From Oscillospiraceae bacterium (GTDB taxonomy: Bacteria; Bacillota; Clostridia; Oscillospirales; Ruminococcaceae): a stretch of 5,055 nt of DNA. The position numbers and the translations under genes are program-made. The notes below the pieces were generated by a model. It had not been told where the DNA came from, searched no databases, and was given only the letters and a program-made list of their open reading frames with translations. Shown here piece after piece: positions 1 to 5,055 of this stretch. Every line of letters starts with the position of its first letter. The first letter of the stretch is position 1. The stretch spans positions 1 through 5,055 of the forward strand of contig JAFPPJ010000236.1 in assembly GCA_017410745.1 (NCBI GenBank), written 5' to 3'.

Positions 1-1467
1 GAGCTCCTTCTTGTAGTCCCACTCTATCACCTGTCCGAGCTCTGTGCCCATGAAATTGAGCTTCTTGCCCGGGTGAGCCATCATATACGCTATGAACGCC
101 CTGTCCGATGCGAACTTGCCGTCCATAGAGGGGCTGCTCATCTTATTGTACAGCGAGCACTTGCCGTGTACCACCTCATCATGGGAGATGGGCAGTATGA
201 AGTTCTCGGAGAACGCATAGAAGAATGAGAACGTGAGCTTCCCATGATTGCCTGCGCGGTAGATGGGATCGGTCTTCATATAGTCCAGGGTGTCATTCAT
301 CCAGCCCATGTTCCATTTGAAGTTGAAGCCCAGGCCGCCCGCATCAGCAGGCTTTGTGACCATAGGCCACGCGGTGGACTCCTCCGCTATCATAAGCACG
401 TCGGGATTGCGGGAGAATACTGCGGTATTGAGCTTGCGCAGGAACTCTATCGCCTCGTAGTTCTCATTGCCGCCGTCCTTGTTCGGTCTCCACTCGCGCC
501 TGTCGTAGTCGAGGTACAGCATGGAAGCGACCGCATCCACTCTGAGACCGTCCACATGGAATTTCTCTATCCAGTATATCGCATTGGATATAAGGAAGCT
601 CCTTACCTCTCCCTTGCCGTAGTCGAATACCCTTGTGCCCCATGAAAGATGCTCCTTCTTGAGGGGGTCTGCGTATTCGTAGCAGTCGCCGCCGTCGAAC
701 TCAAACAGTCCTGCCGCATCCTTCGGGAAGTGTGCGGGCACCCAGTCGAGTATGACGGATATGCCGTTCTGATGGAATATGTCTATCATTTCCATGAACT
801 GCTTGGGCGTGCCGTAGCGGGATGTGGGCGCATAGTAGCCTATAACCTGATAGCCCCACGACCCGTCGAAGGGGTATTCCGAAAGGGGCATCAGCTCGAT
901 ATGGGTGTATCCCATCTCTTTAAGGTATGCGCTCATCTCCGTACCGAACTTCACATAGTCGAAGGGCGAGCCGTCTTCGTACTGTCTCCACGATGCCAGA
1001 TGTGCCTCGTAGATGTTCATGGGCGAACGGTATACGTTCTTCCTGCGCTTTTCCTCATACCATGCATCATCGTGCCATACATAGTCGTCTATATCCACGA
1101 ACTTGGTGGCGGTGTTGGGTCTGAGCTCCATATGTGCGCCGTAGGGATCGGCCTTGTCTGTAATGGAGTAGTGCGAGGATTCGATCGAATATTTATAGGT
1201 GAAATACTCCTCCACGCCCGGCAGGAACAGTTCCCATACGCTCGGGTCGCTGAGTCTGGCCATAGGGTGCTTGTCCCTGTCCCAGTCGTTGAAATCACCT
1301 ATGAGCGATACGGATTTGGCATTGGGTGCCCATACCCTGAAGTATACGCCCTGCTGCCCGTCCTTCTCGCCTCTGTGAGCACCGAAAAAGTTGAATGCTT
1401 CAAAGTTATTGCCCTCATGGAAGACAAAAAGAGGGAATTCGTAATCTCCGATGGAGTTCTGATTCAT
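1..1467 (-). CDS. glgB: 1,4-alpha-glucan (glycogen) branching enzyme, C-terminus beyond the window
   Basis: The protein cuts alpha-1,4-glucan chains and re-attaches them as alpha-1,6 branches during glycogen synthesis in the cytoplasm. I translated 489 codons without a stop from the ATG at 1467-1465 to the window edge; an in-frame TAA lies seven codons upstream, so this start is secure. Residues 38-105 form a CBM48-type domain (VWAPNA, GDFNDWD). The GH13 barrel follows with its conserved regions: DWVPAHF (241-247), DGLRVDAVASMLY (306-318, nucleophile D311), AEEST (361-365, acid/base Glu) and SHDEVVHGK (428-436, transition-state Asp D430). MAHPGKKLNFMGTELGQ (463-479) is also typical. The E. 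coli-like N1 domain is absent, as in many Firmicutes enzymes. Perhaps 150 or more C-terminal residues are missing at the edge. It is transcribed divergently from the tRNA-Leu gene. No other glycogen genes are visible. Identification is very secure. Confidence 0.97.
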   Translation of the reverse strand, partial: MNQNSIGDYEFPLFVFHEGNNFEAFNFFGAHRGEKDGQQGVYFRVWAPNAKSVSLIGDFNDWDRDKHPMARLSDPSVWELFLPGVEEYFTYKYSIESSHYSITDKADPYGAHMELRPNTATKFVDIDDYVWHDDAWYEEKRRKNVYRSPMNIYEAHLASWRQYEDGSPFDYVKFGTEMSAYLKEMGYTHIELMPLSEYPFDGSWGYQVIGYYAPTSRYGTPKQFMEMIDIFHQNGISVILDWVPAHFPKDAAGLFEFDGGDCYEYADPLKKEHLSWGTRVFDYGKGEVRSFLISNAIYWIEKFHVDGLRVDAVASMLYLDYDRREWRPNKDGGNENYEAIEFLRKLNTAVFSRNPDVLMIAEESTAWPMVTKPADAGGLGFNFKWNMGWMNDTLDYMKTDPIYRAGNHGKLTFSFFYAFSENFILPISHDEVVHGKCSLYNKMSSPSMDGKFASDRAFIAYMMAHPGKKLNFMGTELGQVIEWDYKKEL

Positions 1468-1523
1468 ATACTCATCATCTCTTTCTTAAAGGGATAGCCG
1501 TAGGCAATTTTATGTCATTATTC

Positions 1524-1552
1524 ATTTTAACAGATTGTAAATCAAATTACAA
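1524..1552 (-). promoter_or_regulatory. Probable glgB promoter
   Basis: Read on the minus strand, TTGTAA (1552-1547) is followed by exactly 17 bases and then TAAAAT (1529-1524). These match the sigma-A consensus 4/6 and 5/6. Transcription would begin near 1517, giving a leader of about 50 bases before the glgB ATG at 1467. The surrounding DNA is AT-rich, so chance matches are easier here. The position and spacing make this the best candidate on that strand. Confidence 0.55.
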
Positions 1553-1564
1553 GGGCAATTGTAA
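1535..1564. repeat. Three phased inverted half-sites, TTGTAA / TTACAA / TTGTAA
   Basis: TTGTAA (1535-1540), TTACAA (1547-1552) and TTGTAA (1559-1564) each start 12 bases after the previous one and alternate in orientation, separated by six bases each. They therefore form two overlapping perfect dyads that share the central half-site. That half-site is also the proposed -35 element of glgB. The geometry suits a dimeric repressor or activator, but no known regulator is recognised. AT-rich sequence makes chance occurrence possible. Confidence 0.4.
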
Positions 1565-1717
1565 AATTTCTATAATAGTATTAACTTTTGCTATGTCTCT
1601 TTGTGCAACATTTACAACGTTATTTTCGGCTCATATATTTTTTCTGCGGGCAGATCGCGTATGCAAGCCGTTTTATGCCCTTGGAAATAAATACACAAAA
1701 GTTTAATATTTCATTCA

Positions 1718-1746
1718 TTGACAAACCCTCTGCATCATGGTATAAT
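1718..1746 (+). promoter_or_regulatory. Consensus promoter for tRNA-Leu (and possibly the DUF2461 gene)
   Basis: TTGACA (1718-1723) and TATAAT (1741-1746) are both perfect sigma-A elements, separated by the optimal 17 bases. The start point should lie near 1753, giving a leader of about 60 bases that must be removed from the tRNA 5' end. This is the strongest promoter in the window, as expected for a stable RNA. Because no promoter fits between the tRNA terminator and the next gene, it may also supply that gene by read-through. Confidence 0.88.
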
Positions 1747-1813
1747 ATCAAAGTTGACTGACGACGAGGCGGTCTTAACGAGGCAGCCTGACGGTCGCGA
1801 TGGTCACATATAT

Positions 1814-1897
1814 GCGGAAGTGCTGGAATAGGCAGACAGGCACGTTTGAGGTGCGTGTGTCGACGACGTGTGGGTTCAAGTCCCATCTTCCGCACCA
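1814..1897 (+). tRNA. tRNA-Leu, anticodon GAG, CCA encoded
   Basis: The acceptor stem GCGGAAG (1814-1820) pairs perfectly with CTTCCGC (1887-1893), followed by A73 and an encoded CCA. The anticodon arm is CACGT-TTGAGGT-GCGTG with the anticodon GAG at 1848-1850, five pairs including one U-G. A class II variable arm (GTC-GAC-GAC) and a T arm with TTCAAGT follow. The long variable arm, the GGAATAGGCAGAC-type D arm and the anticodon all indicate leucine, reading CUC and CUU. At 84 bases with CCA it has normal length and no mismatched stem pair was found in the acceptor, anticodon or T stems. It has its own consensus promoter and a strong terminator. Confidence 0.96.
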
Positions 1898-1900
1898 TAT

Positions 1901-1929
1901 CCCCTATACTTCGGTATAGGGGTTTTTTT
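1901..1929 (+). terminator. Rho-independent terminator after tRNA-Leu
   Basis: A perfect nine-pair stem, CCCCTATAC (1901-1909) with GTATAGGGG (1914-1922), is closed by a UUCG tetraloop and followed by seven T residues (1923-1929). It begins three bases after the tRNA CCA end. The T-run ends one base before the ribosome binding site of the next gene, so the hairpin lies in that gene's leader if transcription reads through. Confidence 0.95.
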
Positions 1930-1941
1930 GAAGGTGAGATA

Positions 1942-2607
1942 ATGGATACATTCTCGGCAGCTATGCTCGACCTCATGACGGAAAATGCGATGCGTGACGA
2001 CAAGCTCTGGTTCACCGAGCACAAGGCACAGTTCGCGGAGCTGGTGACTGCGCCGATGAAGCACATCGCCGATGCGCTCCTGCCGTACATACAGTCGATA
2101 GATGAACATATAGATAAAGTACATATATCAAGGATATACCGTGACACCCGCTTTCTCAACGGCCGCTCCCGCTACCGTGAGAATATGTGGGTATCCTTCG
2201 GGCGCGAGAAGGATCTGTACAAAGCGCCTCCCGCATTCTATTTCGATATATCCCCCGCCGGCGCGGAATACGGCTGCGGATGCTATGTGCCGCCCGACGG
2301 CATGATGCAGCTCCTGCGTGAGACCATACTTGCGGGAGACCCCGCATTCATCAAAGCAAACGATGCCCTCGCCGCATCCGCCTTCGAGCTGTACGGCGAC
2401 AAGTACAAGCGCAGCAGATACCCCGATGCGCCCGAGGAGCAGCGTGAATGGCTCGAGCGCAAGAACATCGGCGTGTTCCGCAGGCGCACCGACTGGGACA
2501 CCATATTCTCCGAGGGCTTTGCCGACGAGATAGGAAAGGAATTCACCGCCGCCGCCCCGATATACGACTTCATACTCAAGACCGCACTCATAAAGCCCGT
2601 AAGCTGA
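1942..2607 (+). CDS. DUF2461 (TIGR02453-type) domain protein, function unknown
   Basis: This 221-residue protein matches the DUF2461 family over its whole length; the biochemical role of that family is not known to me. Supporting features are the early LWFTEHKAQFAEL segment (22-34), SRIYRDTRF (63-71, like the family RDtRF motif), the RYRENMWVSF stretch (77-86) and GCGCYVPP (111-118), followed by a charged C-terminal half containing WLERKN (170-175). There is no signal peptide or membrane segment, so it is probably cytoplasmic. The ATG at 1942 is chosen because AAGGTGAG (1931-1938) lies just upstream and because longer in-frame starts would fall inside the tRNA gene. It sits immediately downstream of the tRNA terminator without a promoter of its own. 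The length is normal for the family and nothing looks damaged. Confidence 0.88.
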   Translation: MDTFSAAMLDLMTENAMRDDKLWFTEHKAQFAELVTAPMKHIADALLPYIQSIDEHIDKVHISRIYRDTRFLNGRSRYRENMWVSFGREKDLYKAPPAFYFDISPAGAEYGCGCYVPPDGMMQLLRETILAGDPAFIKANDALAASAFELYGDKYKRSRYPDAPEEQREWLERKNIGVFRRRTDWDTIFSEGFADEIGKEFTAAAPIYDFILKTALIKPVS

Positions 2608-2635
2608 ATTTTGACCATACGCCGCGGGCTGTTTT
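2594..2635 (+). terminator. Weak possible terminator at the end of the DUF2461 gene
   Basis: AGCCCG (2594-2599, inside the last codons) can pair with CGGGCT (2625-2630), followed by GTTTT (2631-2635). The six-pair stem has a 25-base loop and a short T-run, so this is much weaker than the other two terminators. It may not function. No better candidate lies between 2607 and the next promoter. Confidence 0.25.
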
Positions 2636-2674
2636 GTGCAAAATGACAAAAATCGTATAAATTTGAAAAACTTC

Positions 2675-2704
2675 TTGAAAATACCCCGCCTTTTGGTGTA
2701 TAAT
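2675..2704 (+). promoter_or_regulatory. Promoter of the divIC-yabR operon
   Basis: TTGAAA (2675-2680) and TATAAT (2699-2704) match the sigma-A consensus 5/6 and 6/6 with an 18-base spacer. Transcription would start near 2711, leaving a leader of about 41 bases before the divIC ATG. It lies in an AT-rich gap that contrasts with the flanking coding DNA. Confidence 0.8.
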
Positions 2705-2751
2705 AGTTAGACGGAGCAGTATCCGCTGATCAGTGTACGGAGGTGGTGTTT

Positions 2752-3117
2752 ATGTCAGACGTTAGTCTCAGGCAGCGCAAGCGTTCTGCCGCCAGGACTA
2801 TGCGTGACTACAGGAAGAAAAAGCGCGGACGCACATCACCCTTGCTCGTTCTTATCGTCACTGTTGCCGTTTCGGGTCTTATACTTTCCTGCGGCGTCGC
2901 ATTCATCTACGATGAGGTGACTGTAGCCAAGAAGCAGGCGGAGCTCGCAGAGCTCAATGCCAAGATAGATGAGCTCAAGGCAGAGAATATGTCGTATGAG
3001 AGCATTCTCAACGATGAGGACGAAAGATCCTTTATGGAGCGCATCGCCACCGAGAGACTGGGTTATGCCTATCCTAATGAACGGCGGTTCGTAGATCCTA
3101 ATAAGAATAATGGTTGA
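2752..3117 (+). CDS. divIC: Septum formation initiator, DivIC/FtsB family
   Basis: This is a small bitopic membrane protein of the divisome; family members pair with FtsL and DivIB/FtsQ at the division site. The 121 residues show the expected order: a very basic cytoplasmic N-terminus (residues 8-27, rich in R and K), one membrane segment (about 30-53), a coiled coil (about 55-85, AELAELNAKIDELKAE), and the conserved C-terminal patch ERIATERLGYAYPNE (96-110). Length is normal for DivIC. The ATG at 2752 is preferred over the in-frame GTG codons at 2743 and 2746 because these lie within or next to the strong Shine-Dalgarno GGAGG (2739-2743). It is first in an operon with a yabR-like gene 30 bases downstream, the order found in Bacillus subtilis, which supports DivIC over other small coiled-coil membrane proteins. 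A terminal aspartate/asparagine-rich tail (115-121) is unremarkable. Confidence 0.9.
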   Translation: MSDVSLRQRKRSAARTMRDYRKKKRGRTSPLLVLIVTVAVSGLILSCGVAFIYDEVTVAKKQAELAELNAKIDELKAENMSYESILNDEDERSFMERIATERLGYAYPNERRFVDPNKNNG

Positions 3118-3147
3118 TCGCCTGAAAAGATCTGGAAAGGTATATTT

Positions 3148-3615
3148 ATGCAGCCGGAAATTGGAAACATCTATGAGGGCAAGGTGACCGGGATCACTAA
3201 ATTCGGAGCATTTGTGGAGCTTGAGCCGGGAGTATCCGGTATGGTGCACATCTCCGAGGTCGCAAACACCTTTGTCAGTGAGATACGAGACCACCTCACC
3301 GAGGGCGACACCGTGAAGGTGAAGGTCATCGGCATAAGCGAGGAGGGCAAGATCTCCCTTTCCATAAAGAAGGCTGTTCCCCGTCCAAGCAATACAGGCA
3401 GACCTGCAGGCAGAGGCCCTGCACCCGCAGGAAGAGGCCCGGCACCCGTCGGGAGAGGCCCCGCACCCGCAGGCAGGAAGCCCGCAGGCGAGCCTCAGAC
3501 AGCGCAGTCCTCATTCGAGGATATGCTCAGCCGCTTCAAGGCGAGCTCGGACGAGCGCATGGGTGATATAAAACGCAATATGGACAGCAAGCGCAGGGGC
3601 TCAAGAAGAAAGTGA
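3148..3615 (+). CDS. yabR: S1 RNA-binding domain protein, YabR-like
   Basis: Residues 1-75 form one S1 (OB-fold) domain, with the typical GKVTGITKFGAFVEL (11-25), GMVHISEV (31-38), GDTVKVKVIGI (53-63) and GKISLSIK (67-74) strands. It is expected to bind RNA, possibly on the ribosome; the exact role of YabR is not settled. Residues 76-120 are a proline-, glycine- and arginine-rich linker with AGRGPAP-type heptads. The C-terminal segment SFEDMLSRFKASSDERM (122-138) and the basic SKRRGSRRK tail (147-155) resemble the end of YabR proteins. SD GGAAAGG (3134-3140) sits seven bases before the ATG. It follows divIC by 30 bases with no terminator or promoter between, and is followed by a good terminator, so the two are one transcript. 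The Pro/Gly/Arg linker looks longer than usual to me, but I could not compare it with homologues. Confidence 0.88.
   Translation: MQPEIGNIYEGKVTGITKFGAFVELEPGVSGMVHISEVANTFVSEIRDHLTEGDTVKVKVIGISEEGKISLSIKKAVPRPSNTGRPAGRGPAPAGRGPAPVGRGPAPAGRKPAGEPQTAQSSFEDMLSRFKASSDERMGDIKRNMDSKRRGSRRK
3406..3468 (+). repeat. Three tandem 21-bp repeats encoding AGRGPAP heptads in yabR
   Basis: Units at 3406-3426, 3427-3447 and 3448-3468 share the core AGAGGCCC-n-GCACCC and encode AGRGPAP, AGRGPAP and VGRGPAP. A decayed fourth unit (GCAGGCAGGAAGCCC, AGRKPAG) starts at 3469. Units differ at a few bases, mostly in the first codons, so they are old enough to have diverged. Being multiples of three, copy-number changes would keep the frame. 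Confidence 0.9.
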
Positions 3616-3621
3616 TACGCC

Positions 3622-3652
3622 ACGGCATTTCCATTTCGGAGATGCCGTTTTT
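3622..3652 (+). terminator. Rho-independent terminator after yabR
   Basis: CGGCATTTCC (3623-3632) pairs with GGAGATGCCG (3638-3647) over ten pairs including one U-G, with a five-base loop ATTTC. A3622 can also pair with T3648. Five T residues follow (3648-3652). It begins six bases after the yabR stop codon and ends 44 bases before the guaA ATG, so it separates the divIC operon from guaA. Confidence 0.9.
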
Positions 3653-3655
3653 ACC

Positions 3656-3670
3656 CCCGCAATTTGCGGG
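3656..3670. repeat. Perfect 7-bp inverted repeat in the guaA leader
   Basis: CCCGCAA and TTGCGGG flank a single central T at 3663. As RNA it would form a five-pair hairpin with an AATTT loop, but no T-run follows, so it is not a terminator. It lies three bases after the yabR terminator and ten bases before the guaA ribosome binding site. It could be an operator or a leader hairpin; its function is unknown. Confidence 0.5.
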
Positions 3671-3680
3671 ATCTATATAC

Positions 3681-3687
3681 GAAAGGA
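3681..3687 (+). promoter_or_regulatory. Ribosome binding site that fixes the guaA start
   Basis: GAAAGGA lies nine bases before the ATG at 3697. An in-frame TTG at 3664 would lengthen the protein by eleven residues, but it falls inside the inverted repeat and has no SD, and GMP synthases begin close to the MEHQLIIVVDFGGQY start. Confidence 0.8.
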
Positions 3688-3696
3688 CTGCATACT

Positions 3697-5055
3697 ATGG
3701 AGCATCAGCTGATAATCGTAGTGGATTTCGGAGGTCAGTACAATCAGCTCATAGCAAGACGTGTCCGCGAGTGCGGTGTATACTGTGAGGTATGGCCGTA
3801 CAGGACGGATATCGCAAAGATAGCTGCCGCAAAGCCCTCGGGCATCATATTCACCGGCGGCCCTAACAGCGTGTACGACGAGAAGTCCCCCCATATAGGC
3901 AAGGAGATATTCGAGCTTGGCATCCCCATACTCGGCATATGCTACGGCGCACAGCTGATGGCCTATACTCTCGGCGGCAAGGTGGAGACCTGCACCGTAT
4001 CCGAATACGGCATGACCGAGACATTCTATGACAGGGCATCACAGATATTCGGCGGCGTCAGCGGAATGCCCGACAGTGCTATATCATGGATGAGCCATAC
4101 GGACTATGTTTCACAGGTGCCCGCAGGCTTCACCGTCACCGCTCATACCAAGGACTGCCCTGCTGCAGCCTTCGAGTGCCCGGAGAAGAAGCTGTACGCC
4201 GTACAGTTCCACCCCGAGGTAAATCACACACAGCACGGCCTTGCCATGCTCAACAGCTTCGTGCGCTATGTATGCGGCTGCACGGGCGACTGGACTATGA
4301 AGAACTACGCCGTATCCGCCATAGAGCAGGTGCGTGCAAAGGTAGGCGACGGCAAGGTGCTGCTCGCACTTTCGGGCGGTGTTGACAGCAGCGTATGCGC
4401 AGCACTTCTCGCACGCGCAGTGGGCGACAAGCTCACCTGCATATTCGTCGATCACGGCTTCATGCGCAAGAACGAGGGCGACGAGGTAGAGCAGGCATTC
4501 AGCGGCTGGGGCATCAACTTCATCCATGTGAACGCAAAGGATCGCTTCCTCGCAAGGCTTTCGGGAGTTTCCGAGCCCGAGGAGAAGCGCAAGATAATCG
4601 GCGAGGAGTTCATCCGAGTATTTGAGGCGGAGTCGAAAAAGATAGGCAAGGTAGACTTCCTTGCACAGGGCACCATATACCCCGATGTCATCGAGAGCGG
4701 CACAGGCGATGCAGCCGTTATCAAGTCGCATCACAACGTAGGCGGTCTTCCCGACTATGTTGATTTCAAGGAGATAATAGAGCCTCTGCGCCTCCTGTTC
4801 AAGGATGAGGTCAGGGCGCTCTGACGTGAGCTGGGACTTTCCGATGTGCTCGTTGACCGTCAGCCCTTCCCGGGGCCGGGACTTGCGATACGCATAATCG
4901 GCGAGATCACCGAGGAGAAGCTGGAGATACTCCGCGATGCAGACCTCATATTCCGCGAAGAGATCGCGAATGCAGGGCTTGACACCGAGATAAACCAGTA
5001 TTTCGCAGTGCTCACCTCCATGCGTTCGGTAGGCGTTATGGGCGACGGCAGGACA
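3697..5055 (+). CDS. guaA: GMP synthase (glutamine-hydrolysing), interrupted by one in-frame TGA, C-terminus beyond the window
   Basis: GuaA converts XMP, ATP and glutamine to GMP, the last step of de novo guanine nucleotide synthesis. The class I glutamine amidotransferase domain spans about residues 4-195 with catalytic C82 (in GICYGAQ), H172 and E174 (FHPEV). The ATP-pyrophosphatase domain has the P-loop SGGVDSS (226-232), LAQGTIYPDVIES (322-334) and HHNVGGLP (345-352). Codon 376 is TGA. The same frame then resumes with RELGLSDVL, PFPGPGLAIRIIGE and LTSMRSVGVMGDGRT, 77 further codons to the window edge, all typical of the XMP-binding/dimerisation domain. About 60 residues should remain outside. 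Frame and conservation are intact on both sides, so only one base appears altered. As read, the product stops at 375 residues and would lack the dimerisation domain, so it is probably inactive if the stop is real. No clear promoter lies between the preceding terminator and the SD. Confidence 0.95.
4822..4824 (+). other. guaA: In-frame TGA replacing a conserved glycine codon in guaA
   Basis: The context FKDEVRAL-TGA-RELGL corresponds to FKDEVRALG-x-ELG in the Bacillus enzyme, so glycine is expected and GGA to TGA is a single-base change. The next base is C. The DUF2461, divIC and yabR genes all end at TGA, so TGA acts as a normal stop in this genome. A point mutation or a sequence error is the likeliest cause. 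Confidence 0.9.

Noticed and set aside
244..1497. Plus-strand open frames of 133 and 282 codons at 244-645 and 649-1497
   Set aside because: They lie entirely antisense to glgB or its start region, and glgB is supported by every conserved GH13 motif. Their translations resemble no family I know and lack ribosome binding sites.
1547..1576. Rightward promoter TTACAA with TATAAT at 1571-1576
   Set aside because: The -35 matches only 3/6, no gene starts nearby on that strand, and the tRNA has a perfect promoter of its own further downstream.
1395..1706. Plus-strand 103-codon frame running from the glgB start into the AT-rich spacer
   Set aside because: No ribosome binding site, half of it is antisense to glgB, and the hydrophobic stretch is what AT-rich DNA gives by chance.
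1901..1922. Possible riboswitch or regulatory RNA after tRNA-Leu
   Set aside because: The structure is a simple perfect hairpin with a UUCG loop and T-run, fully explained as a terminator.
1846..1941. Longer N-terminus for the DUF2461 protein
   Set aside because: It would start inside the tRNA anticodon loop and translate through the terminator; the ATG at 1942 has an SD and fits the family length.
1620..2159. Minus-strand 179-codon frame across the tRNA promoter, tRNA and DUF2461 gene
   Set aside because: It is antisense to a well-defined tRNA, its promoter and terminator, so it is a shadow frame.
4111..4734. Minus-strand 207-codon frame opposite guaA, and a similar one at 2128-2649 opposite the DUF2461 gene
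   Set aside because: Both are antisense to conserved genes and arise from the codon bias of the sense strand.
4822..4824. Genetic code with UGA read as glycine (as in Gracilibacteria/SR1)
   Set aside because: Only one internal TGA occurs in the whole window, glycine is otherwise written GGN throughout, and three neighbouring genes end at TGA exactly where their families end.
4822..4824. Selenocysteine codon or programmed recoding in guaA
   Set aside because: The family has glycine here, not cysteine, and the short stretch downstream shows no obvious selenocysteine-type hairpin; a point change is simpler.

Overview
The window looks like chromosomal DNA from a Gram-positive clostridial bacterium, probably a Ruminococcus-type gut or rumen member. 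Three things suggest this: the divIC-yabR gene pair, the branching enzyme without an N1 domain, and a moderately GC-rich coding style that nonetheless favours ATA for isoleucine. The family assignment is inference. No phylogenetic marker was tested.

Layout. From 1467 down to the left edge, on the minus strand, is the N-terminal two thirds or more of a glycogen branching enzyme (glgB). The AT-rich spacer 1468-1813 holds a likely glgB promoter facing left, a set of phased TTGTAA/TTACAA half-sites, and a consensus sigma-A-type promoter facing right. That right-facing promoter serves a tRNA-Leu(GAG) gene with an encoded CCA (1814-1897). A very strong hairpin terminator follows at 1901-1929, and its T-run directly abuts the ribosome binding site of a DUF2461-family gene (1942-2607). 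A second clear promoter (2675-2704) drives divIC (2752-3117) and a yabR-like S1-domain gene (3148-3615), closed by a terminator at 3622-3652. From 3697 to the right edge is guaA, GMP synthase, cut by the window end.

How the genes relate. The window is mostly housekeeping: glycogen synthesis, a leucine tRNA, cell-division and RNA-binding proteins next to each other as in Bacillus, and de novo GMP synthesis. No mobile element, CRISPR array or defence system is visible.

The one real anomaly is in guaA. The reading frame is intact and highly conserved on both sides of a single TGA at 4822-4824, at a position where GMP synthases carry glycine. This is most simply a GGA-to-TGA substitution or a sequencing/assembly error. 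If real, it removes the dimerisation domain. I found no convincing previously undescribed system; the other observations are modest regulatory or repeat features.
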